NCBI RefSeq assembly: GCF_024808815.1
Contig: NZ_JANUCS010000001.1
Span: 62,001-126,000 of the forward strand
Origin: Methanosalsum natronophilum
GTDB taxonomy: Archaea > Halobacteriota > Methanosarcinia > Methanosarcinales > Methanosarcinaceae
Length of the DNA: 64,000 nt
Reading direction: 5' to 3'
Part shown: one piece after another, positions 37,928 to 45,739 of the stretch
Layout: every line of letters begins with the position of its first letter
How positions within the stretch are numbered: position 1 is the stretch's first letter
The notes under the pieces: model-generated
What the model saw: the letters and a program-made list of their open reading frames with translations, nothing else
What the model was told of the DNA's origin: nothing
Databases searched by the model: none
Position numbers and translations under genes: made by a program

Positions 37928-39436
37928 TTGAAAATAGTGAATAGAGAATCTGAAAACTTCTTTGAAGGTCGTCAAAATAACAATGATATAAACGTTCCTC
38001 GTATTTTAGTTTCTGCTGATAGATCCTCATCTGGAAAAACAACTATTATGATGGGGTTGCTTTCAGCTCTTGTTTCAAGAGGTTATACAGTTCAGCCATA
38101 CAAAGTTGGATTGGATTATATTGATCCAAGCTACCATTCTGAAATTACGGGAAGAAAAGCTCGAAACCTTGACGGGTATTTAATGCAAAATGAAGATGTA
38201 GTTGACTGTTTTGTCCATGGATATGAAACTAATGAGACTGCAGATATTGCATTAATAGAGGGTGTAAGAGGATTATATGAAGGGCTTGAAAGCTTAACTG
38301 ATACTGGAAGTACAGCCCAAATAGCTAAAATACTTGATTGTCCAGTTATCTTAATAATCAATGCAAGGAGCATTACTCGATCTGCAGCTGCTCTTGTTAA
38401 AGGATTCGATTCTTTTGATAATCAAGTTAACATTGCAGGAATTATTCTGAATAATGTTGGTAGTGAAAAGCATGCAAAAAAAGCAAAAGATGCAATTGAA
38501 TATTACACTAAGTTACCAGTTATAGGAATTGTTCCAAGAAAAAGTGATATGCAAATATCAATGAGGCATCTAGGTCTAATACCTGCTCTAGAAAGTAGAG
38601 TGAAAGTTGCTGAATATGAATCTAAAATTAGTGATATTGAAAATATAATTTCTACAAGTATCGATATAGATAGAATTATTGAAATAGCCTCTAATACAAA
38701 ATCTCTTAGTAGACCAAATAATACTAATTTTCAAATAAGTGATGATAATAATAATGAAAAAGTAGTAATCGGGATTGCACTTGATGAAGCCTTCAACTTT
38801 TATTACCATGACAACATTGAACTTTTAAGGCTTGCAGGCGCAGAAATAAAGTATTTTAGCCCACTACATGATAAAAAGATACCAAAGTTGGATGGTATAT
38901 ACATAGGTGGAGGATATCCTGAACTTTTTGGAGAAAAGCTTGAACAAAACGAATCACTTAAGAACAAAATATATGACTTATCTCTAAATGGTACTCCAAT
39001 ATACGCAGAATGTGGAGGATTGATGTACTTGACAGAGCAAATTACAACTGCTTCAATGAATCCTCAAAATAACTCACATGGCATCTCATATATGGAAAAT
39101 GGTTCATATGAAATGATTGGAGCATTACCAGGACAAACAATAATGAATGATAAAAGAGTAGTAAGTTACAATACTGGAATTATAGATATAGACAATGTTA
39201 TAGGTACAGTAGGTAATGTATTCAAAGGACATGAATTTCATCATTCTGAGATTGTAGGACTTCCACAAAATGTAGAGTTTACTATTAAACTTACAAGAGG
39301 AGAAGGAATAATGGATGGAAAAGATGGATTGATAGTAAATAATACAGTCGGTTCTTACGCCCATCTCCATGCAGTTTCATATAAAGAGTTTGCGTCCTCT
39401 TTTGTAAGTTTTGTCACTAAAAATACCATTAAATGA
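37928..39436 (+). CDS. cfbB: Ni-sirohydrochlorin a,c-diamide synthase CfbB
   Basis: A 502-residue CobB/CbiA-type amidotransferase that amidates the a and c side chains of nickel sirohydrochlorin with glutamine and ATP. P-loop SADRSSSGKTTIMMG near residue 30; GEVRGLYEG-like EGVRGLYEGLES near 115; the C-terminal glutaminase-like domain has the cysteine in YAECGGLMYLTEQI. The start is TTG at 37928, one base after the cfbC stop; GTG at 37937 is an alternative. In other contexts the family makes cobyrinate diamide, so a second role in corrinoid synthesis cannot be excluded. Confidence 0.93.
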   Translation: MKIVNRESENFFEGRQNNNDINVPRILVSADRSSSGKTTIMMGLLSALVSRGYTVQPYKVGLDYIDPSYHSEITGRKARNLDGYLMQNEDVVDCFVHGYETNETADIALIEGVRGLYEGLESLTDTGSTAQIAKILDCPVILIINARSITRSAAALVKGFDSFDNQVNIAGIILNNVGSEKHAKKAKDAIEYYTKLPVIGIVPRKSDMQISMRHLGLIPALESRVKVAEYESKISDIENIISTSIDIDRIIEIASNTKSLSRPNNTNFQISDDNNNEKVVIGIALDEAFNFYYHDNIELLRLAGAEIKYFSPLHDKKIPKLDGIYIGGGYPELFGEKLEQNESLKNKIYDLSLNGTPIYAECGGLMYLTEQITTASMNPQNNSHGISYMENGSYEMIGALPGQTIMNDKRVVSYNTGIIDIDNVIGTVGNVFKGHEFHHSEIVGLPQNVEFTIKLTRGEGIMDGKDGLIVNNTVGSYAHLHAVSYKEFASSFVSFVTKNTIK

Positions 39437-39452
39437 TTTTGGAGAATATATT

Positions 39453-40514
39453 TTGATTGGACAATTAGTTGATACTAAAATAAAACTAGCCTCAGAAGCA
39501 ATAACCTCTATTTATAAAACAAATTATTTTGGACGTCCAAAAGGAGATTTTTTAGAATTAAGTCTTGTTGAAGCAGCTTATTTAGTGTATAAAAACAAAA
39601 TCTGCATCAAAGATGAAACAAGGCAACTTGACTTCAATGAGTTTTTTACAATTGCTTCTAAACTACAGCGTTATTTTGAACTGAAATATATTGTATATAA
39701 AGATTTAAAAGAAAGAGGATATCATTTACAACCAAGTTTAGCTGACTTTAGATTATATCCAAGGGGAGGATACCCTGGAAAATCTCAGGCTAAAAGCTAC
39801 ATTTTTGTAAGTTCAGAAAGAGAGCTTATGAGTCTAAAACAGTTAATGAACAATCTAGAAATGTCAAGTAATGCTAGAAAACAAATGATATTAGCAATTG
39901 TTGATGAAGAAAGTGATATCACTTATTATGAAGTGAAAAAAACACATCTTCATGGAGAAGAAAAGCTGAAAAAACATTTTACTTCTTCAAATATAATTTC
40001 AACTTTTCTAGAAGATAGAGTGATTGTTTGGGGCCAAGAGAATGCTCAATATTTGTATAATCATGGATTTTATGGTAATCCTTTAGATGAAATAAGAATT
40101 CAATTATCACTTATAGAAGCTGCCTATCTTCTTGAAAACGATCTGATTCAAGTAAAAGATCGAAACACTAATGAATATATGGATTATGTTTCATTTAAAT
40201 CGAATGCAGAATCTATTGAGCCTGAGTTTAATATTAAATACAGAGTATATCGTGATTTAAGAGAAAAACATATGGTACCAAAAACTGGATTTAAGTTTGG
40301 TACACATTTCAGGCTATATCGTAACACTTGTTCACTTGAAAATAAATTGCATTCTGAATACTTAGTACATGCTATATCATTAGATCATATATTCAAACTA
40401 CCCATTCTTTCAAGGGCTGTTAGGCTTGCAAATAGTGTAAGAAAAAAAATGTTGTTTGCAGTTGAATATAATGACTCTCATGAATACATAGAAGTTAGTA
40501 GAATTAAGATGTAA
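39453..40514 (+). CDS. endA: tRNA-splicing endonuclease EndA (long, duplicated form)
   Basis: A 353-residue tRNA intron endonuclease made of two tandem copies of the EndA fold, the form that works as a homodimer. The repeats are visible: GRPKGDFLELSLVEAAYLVY (about residue 27) and GNPLDEIRIQLSLIEAAYLL (about 205), each followed by KYIVYKDLKERGYHLQPS and KYRVYRDLREKHMVPKTG; the second copy has the catalytic Y/H/K set (HFRLYRN, HSEYLVHAIS, LANSVRKKMLFAV). TTG at 39453 follows GGAG at 39440. A tRNA-Arg with a canonical intron lies in the same window. Confidence 0.93.
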   Translation: MIGQLVDTKIKLASEAITSIYKTNYFGRPKGDFLELSLVEAAYLVYKNKICIKDETRQLDFNEFFTIASKLQRYFELKYIVYKDLKERGYHLQPSLADFRLYPRGGYPGKSQAKSYIFVSSERELMSLKQLMNNLEMSSNARKQMILAIVDEESDITYYEVKKTHLHGEEKLKKHFTSSNIISTFLEDRVIVWGQENAQYLYNHGFYGNPLDEIRIQLSLIEAAYLLENDLIQVKDRNTNEYMDYVSFKSNAESIEPEFNIKYRVYRDLREKHMVPKTGFKFGTHFRLYRNTCSLENKLHSEYLVHAISLDHIFKLPILSRAVRLANSVRKKMLFAVEYNDSHEYIEVSRIKM

Positions 40515-40532
40515 TATATGATGGAAATTAAC

Positions 40533-40922
40533 ATGAGAAAAATAATTGCAGTTGATATTTCTGGAAGACATAAAACATCAGACGGTAAATATCATCTTGT
40601 ATGTGCTGCAGTAGCGGTATCGATCTCTCCAAATCATATTGAAAGGGTGCATCACGTTAATACTAAATATTTTGTTAGAGAAAAATCTTTAGAAATAATG
40701 GATGTTGTTCATCTAATGGAAGAAACTGTTAATAATATAGATACGTGGGGTACTATAGTAGCTGAAATGGGTGATTTGTACAATAAACCGGTTGACATGG
40801 TATCAAAAATGTTCAATCGAAATTTCAAATATCAAGAATCTATTAGTGAAAGATTAGCTATACAGTTTGCACATCATATATCACATAGTTCAAGAAAACT
40901 ATTACTAAACAAAGAGATTTAA
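40533..40922 (+). CDS. DUF2209-like archaeal protein
   Basis: A 129-residue protein resembling the archaeal DUF2209 family, function unknown. N-terminal KIIAVDISGRHKTSDGKYHL begins like an RNase H-type strand with an early aspartate (VDISGRH), followed by LVCAAVAVS; this is suggestive of a nuclease-like fold but the full acidic set is not clear. I chose ATG at 40533; ATG codons at 40518 and 40521 are alternatives. It follows endA by only a few bases, so it is co-transcribed with it. Confidence 0.75.
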   Translation: MRKIIAVDISGRHKTSDGKYHLVCAAVAVSISPNHIERVHHVNTKYFVREKSLEIMDVVHLMEETVNNIDTWGTIVAEMGDLYNKPVDMVSKMFNRNFKYQESISERLAIQFAHHISHSSRKLLLNKEI

Positions 40923-40986
40923 TTAAATATTTCAGTAACCAAATCTCACTATATTTATAATTAGATTTTACTTCACGGATATTAAT

Positions 40987-42240
40987 ATGAAAAAAGTTGT
41001 TCTTGTTCAAAGAAATGAGCTAGAGAGTAATGAACACCATAACTCTAGAAAATTAAAAGAGTTAGAAGAACTTGCTTATTCTGCAGGGTATTCCGTTATA
41101 GGAAAATTAACTCAAACTAGAAACCCTAACCGCAATTATAATATAGGCCCTGGAAAAGTTGAAGAACTTGCTAATCTAGTCTCTGAAAGCAACCCTGATA
41201 AAATTATATTTTATAATCAGCTAAGTGTGATGCAAATATACAATATTTCTGAAAAATGTAAATGTGAGACCATTGATAAATTTAACTTAATTTTAGAAAT
41301 TTTTGCATTAAAGGCACGTACTAAAAGGGCGCAATACCAGGTAGAACTTGCAAAACTTCAATATGAACTTCCAAAAGCAAAAACTATAGTTTCTCTTCTT
41401 AAAAAATCTGAGAAACCGGGTTTTATGGGTTTAGGAGGTTATGAGGACTCATATGAAACTGATCTTAAAAACAGAATCTCAAGAATAAAAAAAGAGTTGA
41501 AACAAGTTCAAAAAGATTATGAAAATCTAAGACAACACAGACATGAAAAGGGTTTTTCGTTAATTGCATTAGCAGGATACACTAATGCTGGAAAGAGCAC
41601 TTTGTTCAACAATATTGTTAATGAAGATGTTGAAGCAGAGCATAAGCTGTTCACAACACTTTCACCAACTACACGTTCACTTGATGTCAATGGAAGAAAA
41701 GTTCTTGTAACTGATACCGTGGGATTTATTGAAAATCTTCCTCATTGGCTGGTTGATTCATTCAAGTCAACTCTAGATGAAATATTCTTAGCTGATATGA
41801 TTCTTTTAGTTGTAGATATCAGTGAAGATATCGAAGATGTAAAGAGTAAATTAATTACTTGCCATAATACTTTGTGGGAAGAAATTGAAGCTGTCCCTAT
41901 CATTACAGTTATAAACAAAATAGACAAAGTCTCAACGAATTGTTTAAATCACAAAATCTCTGAGATAAGTTATCTAACCCCTAATCCTATCATGCTTTCA
42001 GCTAAAAATCCTGGTTCTATCAAGCCCTTAATCGAAAAGATATCATCATTATTGCCAGAATGGAAACGAAGGTCCTTAAAATTGCCAATATCTAGCTATG
42101 GTATGTCTATTTTATCTTGGCTCTTTGATGAGGGAATTGTACATGAGATTAAATATACTGATAAGATTATAGTTGATGTTGAAGCAAGAGACGAAATCAT
42201 TAAAAAAGCTGAAAAAATTAATGATAACTATAGGACTTAA
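40987..42240 (+). CDS. hflX: HflX family ribosome-associated GTPase
   Basis: A 417-residue HflX. N-terminal domain carries RNPNRNYNIGPGKVEEL (about residue 38), then a coiled-coil-like KAKTIVSLLKKSEKPGFMGLGG linker, then a G domain with GYTNAGKSTLFN (residue 197), DTVGFIENLPHWLVDSFKST (key DTVGF) and NKIDKV. HflX binds the large subunit and splits stalled ribosomes. Preceded by a 64-base spacer with a possible TATA at about 40950-40960. Confidence 0.95.
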   Translation: MKKVVLVQRNELESNEHHNSRKLKELEELAYSAGYSVIGKLTQTRNPNRNYNIGPGKVEELANLVSESNPDKIIFYNQLSVMQIYNISEKCKCETIDKFNLILEIFALKARTKRAQYQVELAKLQYELPKAKTIVSLLKKSEKPGFMGLGGYEDSYETDLKNRISRIKKELKQVQKDYENLRQHRHEKGFSLIALAGYTNAGKSTLFNNIVNEDVEAEHKLFTTLSPTTRSLDVNGRKVLVTDTVGFIENLPHWLVDSFKSTLDEIFLADMILLVVDISEDIEDVKSKLITCHNTLWEEIEAVPIITVINKIDKVSTNCLNHKISEISYLTPNPIMLSAKNPGSIKPLIEKISSLLPEWKRRSLKLPISSYGMSILSWLFDEGIVHEIKYTDKIIVDVEARDEIIKKAEKINDNYRT

Positions 42241-42281
42241 AATTTATAAACAAGTTCTCAAAATAACTATATAACTTAAAA

Positions 42282-42959
42282 ATGAATATGAATACAATGA
42301 AATTTGATTTACATGTCCATTCGTGCTATTCATCTGATTGTGACTCCAAAATTGACGATATATTAAAACATTCTGAAATGAATGGACTCGACGGTGTTGC
42401 AATATGTGACCATAACACTATAGATGGAAGCATAAAAGCGATTGAAAGAGCAGAGGAATTGGGCTCAGAAGTAATAGTAATTCCTTCAATAGAAGTATCT
42501 TCTTTAGGTGGGCACATATTAATCTTAGGAATATACGAGAATATTAAGCCTAAACTCACCGTAGATGAAACTATTTCTAAAGCAAGGGAACTTGGAGGCA
42601 CTATAATAATACCTCATCCTTTTAAGCGATCCTCCCATGGATTGGGCTATATTCATGGCATCGATATAGACGCGATTGAGGTAATAAATTCGCGATGCCT
42701 AAATAATTTTGCAAACAAGAAAGCTCAGACCGAGAGTGGCAAATTAAATATTCCAGGTGTTGGTGGTAGTGACGCACATATCCCTGAGATGATTGGAAGG
42801 GCTTATACTGAAATAAACACAAAAGATAAGGATGTAGATTCTATACTTAACTCTATTAAAGATGGAAAAGTTCAAGCTGGCGGCTCTCTAACCCCAAGTT
42901 CTTATGTGCTCAGACAAATATATGCTAACATGAAAAAAGCAATTGTTAATGAAAAATAA
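42282..42959 (+). CDS. PHP-domain metal-dependent phosphoesterase
   Basis: A 225-residue PHP-domain protein. Metal ligands: FDLHVHSCYSSDC at the N-terminus, ICDHNTIDG, PSIEVSS, IPHPFKRSSHG and GGSDAHIPE near the C-terminus. This subgroup includes TrpH/5'-3' exonuclease and nucleoside-phosphate phosphatases; the substrate here is unknown. The start could also be the ATG at 42297. It converges with mttC, 43 bases apart. Confidence 0.87.
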   Translation: MNMNTMKFDLHVHSCYSSDCDSKIDDILKHSEMNGLDGVAICDHNTIDGSIKAIERAEELGSEVIVIPSIEVSSLGGHILILGIYENIKPKLTVDETISKARELGGTIIIPHPFKRSSHGLGYIHGIDIDAIEVINSRCLNNFANKKAQTESGKLNIPGVGGSDAHIPEMIGRAYTEINTKDKDVDSILNSIKDGKVQAGGSLTPSSYVLRQIYANMKKAIVNEK

Positions 42960-42964
42960 AAAAA

Positions 42965-42990
42965 TAGATGACATCTCTATGATGCATCTA
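42965..42990. terminator. Small hairpin between convergent PHP gene and mttC
   Basis: TAGATG at 42965-42970 pairs with CATCTA at 42985-42990 with a 14-base loop, flanked by A-rich sequence on one side and AT-rich on the other. As both neighbouring genes end here it may act as a bidirectional terminator; the stem is short. Confidence 0.4.
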
Positions 42991-43002
42991 ATTTAAAATA
43001 TA

Positions 43003-43653
43003 TTATGGGAATAGAGCTTTGAGTTTGTTTACTGCATCACCTGAATTTTCAGCGTAGATGTCAGCACCAATCTTGTTTGCCCAATCTTGTGTTACTGGTG
43101 CACCACCAACCATAGTCTTAATATTATCTCTAAGTCCAGCTTCTTTTAGCTGTTCCTCGATTTGTGTTTGTGTAATCATGGTTGTTGTCATTAATGCAGA
43201 AGAAGCTACAACATCAGCGTTTTTCTCTTTTGCTTTATCTACATAATCTTTCACTGGTACATCTCTACCTAAATCAATTATATCAAAGCCTGCAATTTTA
43301 AGCATTGTAGCCACAATATCTTTACCTATTGAATGAATATCTCCTTCAATAGTTCCAATAACTACAGTTCCTCTAGCTTTTGACTCTGCGGATAATTTTT
43401 CAAGTTCTGGAGTTAAAACTTCTACACCTGCACTCATTGCCTCAGAAGCTGCAATTACATGTGGAAGGAATAATGTACCTGATTCAAATTGATCCCCTAT
43501 TTCATTCATTGCAGCTGTGAAACCATCTTCAATAAGCTCAGCTGGGTTAACTCCCGCATCTATTGCTTCTTTTGCTACTTCTTTTACTGCATCTTCATCA
43601 AAATCAAGGACTGCAGCTTTTCCTTTTTGGATAATTTCTTCTTTTGTTGCCAT
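43003..43653 (-). CDS. mttC: Trimethylamine corrinoid protein MttC
   Basis: A 216-residue cobalamin-binding protein that carries the methyl group from trimethylamine (via MttB) to the CoM methyltransferase. The N-terminal helical cap is followed by the B12 motif GDIHSIGKDIV (DxHxxG, near residue 122), SSALMTTTM and GGAPVTQDWA. It ends with TAA. It follows mttB by 20 bases on the minus strand with a TCTCC-complement ribosome site, so mttB and mttC form one transcript. No mttP permease or mtbA is next to it. Confidence 0.96.
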   Translation of the reverse strand: MATKEEIIQKGKAAVLDFDEDAVKEVAKEAIDAGVNPAELIEDGFTAAMNEIGDQFESGTLFLPHVIAASEAMSAGVEVLTPELEKLSAESKARGTVVIGTIEGDIHSIGKDIVATMLKIAGFDIIDLGRDVPVKDYVDKAKEKNADVVASSALMTTTMITQTQIEEQLKEAGLRDNIKTMVGGAPVTQDWANKIGADIYAENSGDAVNKLKALFP

Positions 43654-43673
43654 TAATTATATCTCCTTAAAAA

Positions 43674-45161
43674 TTAGTTACCTGCCACTTTCTTATCAGC
43701 TTTATCTACAATAGCTTTCATATCTTTAAGTAAATCTGCATCAATTGGTGTAACTACATGGTTTTTCATTACATCTTGAACCTTTTCATTGGCTACAGTT
43801 GCAATGTCTTTTGAACCTGCATTTCTCCAATCTCCAAGCATCAATCTGTTAATCAGTTGTGGATTTGAAGGTAGGTCAATATATTTCCTAGTTTGTTTGT
43901 GAGCTAAGAAGTTCTTTCCAATACCTACTTCTTGAATAGCTTTTACACCAAGTGATTCTTCATTTACTGGAATTCCTTCCATAACTTTCTTTGTCATTCC
44001 AATCATATCATTGTCAATGACCAGCTGTTCCATAGAAAATGTCATACCAAGCTCAAGCATACCTGCACCATATAAGGTGTTTGCACCGGACAATGCTGGA
44101 AGTAATGTTGTAATTGTCTTTTCATGACCTGCTTGTCCGTCAGGTATCTTGGCGTCTGCCTATGAACCAGCAACAAATGTTGGTAAACCATAATATTGTC
44201 CTAGTTTCGCAACAGCTGCACTTATCATACCAAGTTCTGGAGAACCTACTGGAGCTGTACCTCTTTTCAAATCGAATGTAGTAGTAGAACTTCCATACAT
44301 TACAGGAGCACCAGGAGATGTAAGTTGTGCTAACACAATACCTGATAATACTTCTGCATTGTGTGTTACAAGAGTTCCAGCTAGATGTACAGGTGAAGAA
44401 CCTCCTGCCATAGCCATACTTAATACATTAACAGGAATTGAATGCCTTGCACCTTTCATGATAACTTGACATGCGTTATCACCAAGCTCAAGAGGACTTG
44501 TTGGGCACAATAACATTGAGAAAATTGGTTTTTTTCTTGCCTCTTCTTCATCTCCACCATAATATGCTTTAGCAAGATCAAAATAAAACTCTACATTTTC
44601 TCCTACCGGGTCAATGTGGTGGAAGTGTTTAGAAGTATTTACTAGTGGAGTATATGTTTCATGCACATCCTGTGCTCCCTTGCCTGCCCAGTCACGTGCA
44701 GATACGGATAAGGAGAAATAATCGATGTTTTCTGCCCAGTCACAGAGTTTTGCAGTATTTGCAATGTCTTGTTCTGTTGAATCGACTGTTTCATATTTAC
44801 CAGGGCCAAGATAATTACACATCTGGACACCTGTTCCAAAACAGGTCCAATGAACTTTACCCTTATGCTCTTTGACTACATTATTTTTCTTTTCACGGCC
44901 CCACAATGTGAATTTTGATGGAGCTAGTTGTAGTGCCCTATTGACTAGATATTCTGGAATCTTTACAACATGGGTATCATCATTAACATCACACCCATTT
45001 TCCTTGAATATCTGCCTAGCTTCAGCACTTTCAACTTCAATACCTGGGTTTTGGAGAACCTCCATACTTGCATAGTGAAGTGTTCGAAGTTCATCTTGCG
45101 TAAAGAATTCTAAGCGAACTCCCTCTAAAATATCTCTACCGGGGTAGAAATTTTCTGCCAT
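43674..45161 (-). CDS. mttB: Trimethylamine:corrinoid methyltransferase MttB, pyrrolysine at residue 334
   Basis: MttB transfers a methyl group from trimethylamine to MttC. Residues 1-333 run from [14 protein letters not shown] to PTFVAGS, then an in-frame TAG at about 44162-44160, then [15 protein letters not shown] to the TAA at 43676. Reading TAG as pyrrolysine gives 495 residues with Pyl at 334, the length and position of Methanosarcina MttB. Family stretches [25 protein letters not shown] and [15 protein letters not shown] are conserved on both sides of the amber codon, so the gene is intact and not a pseudogene. A perfect AAGGAGGT lies upstream. mttC follows. Confidence 0.97.
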
Positions 45162-45325
45162 AATTTTTTACCTCCTTACTAAAATCCTTGCTCTAATCAG
45201 GAAATAAGAACTCATAGTTTCTCAACTTTATTCCTAATATCCTGAATGCCACTTAAATACAGTAGCAGTTTTGGAATTACTTGCACTCAACTGCTTATAG
45301 ATTAAGCTAACAAGTATTATCCAAT
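45162..45325 (-). promoter_or_regulatory. Structured 5' leader of mttB
   Basis: The leader predicted from the mttB TATA box is about 160 bases. In the transcript TCAGGA (45245-45240) can pair with TCCTGA (45202-45197), and AGGAATAAAG (45235-45226) can pair, with one bulge, with the overlapping TTATTTCCT. The two pairings compete for the same 3' strand, 20 bases before the AAGGAGGT at 45177-45170. A regulatory role is inferred only. Confidence 0.35.
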
Positions 45326-45344
45326 TAGAATTAGTTCAAGTATG

Positions 45345-45363
45345 TTTATATATATAGATTTCG
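45345..45363 (-). promoter_or_regulatory. mttB promoter (TATA box and BRE)
   Basis: On the minus strand CGAAATC (BRE-like, 45363-45357) directly precedes CTATATATATAAA (45357-45345), an excellent archaeal TATA box. Transcription would begin near 45325. It is the strongest box on this strand between mttB and the HyuA-like gene. Confidence 0.65.
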
Positions 45364-45473
45364 ATAAACTTCTTCACTTTATTTACATCTTTGAGCTATA
45401 TCTTTCATTAACAGTAAAGGTATATTATCCCATTAGTTTACAAAGAGATATATAATTAAAAATATATCTTATA

Positions 45474-45528
45474 CCGGAAACTATAAATACTGAACTATTC
45501 ACCAATGGTGAACTATTTTAATTTCACC
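45474..45528 (+). promoter_or_regulatory. Candidate promoter with palindromic operator upstream of the HyuA-like gene
   Basis: On the plus strand CCGGAAAC (45474-45481) precedes TATAAATA (45482-45489). About 10 bases downstream, spanning the expected start site, is the perfect inverted repeat TTCACCAATGGTGAA (45498-45512), with TGAACTATT repeated directly at 45491-45499 and 45509-45517 and a third half-site TTCACC at 45523-45528. The arrangement fits a repressor-type operator. A second plus-strand TATA-like box, TATATATAAG, lies at 45596-45605. Confidence 0.5.
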
Positions 45529-45612
45529 TAAAAGCTAAATTGTAATCCATATGTGTTCTACTAAAAATATTAACTTTATTTCCTTATTAATTATCTATAT
45601 ATAAGAAAAGAA

Positions 45613-45637
45613 TTGACTTTATTTTGTAAAAAGTCAA
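45613..45637 (+). repeat. 8-base inverted repeat in the HyuA-like gene leader
   Basis: TTGACTTT at 45613-45620 and AAAGTCAA at 45630-45637 form a perfect 8-base stem with a 9-base loop, about 100 bases before the start codon at 45740. It may be a second operator or an RNA hairpin. No homologous copy was found upstream of the second HyuA-like gene. Confidence 0.5.
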
Positions 45638-45739
45638 AGCAAGTTTACATATATTTACCTAAATTGAAAAATAAAAAACTAAATTTTTAGTCATTTACAT
45701 AAAGAGATCTAATCGATTGTCAAAGGAGAAAACGATAAT

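Noticed and set aside
38588..38809. Minus-strand hydrophobic open frames within cfbB
   Set aside because: Shadow of an AT-rich coding stretch; the plus-strand protein is clearly CfbB.
44160..45161. mttB as a truncated pseudogene of 333 residues, with a separate 139-residue gene downstream
   Set aside because: The break is a single TAG at the known pyrrolysine position, and both halves are conserved and in frame.
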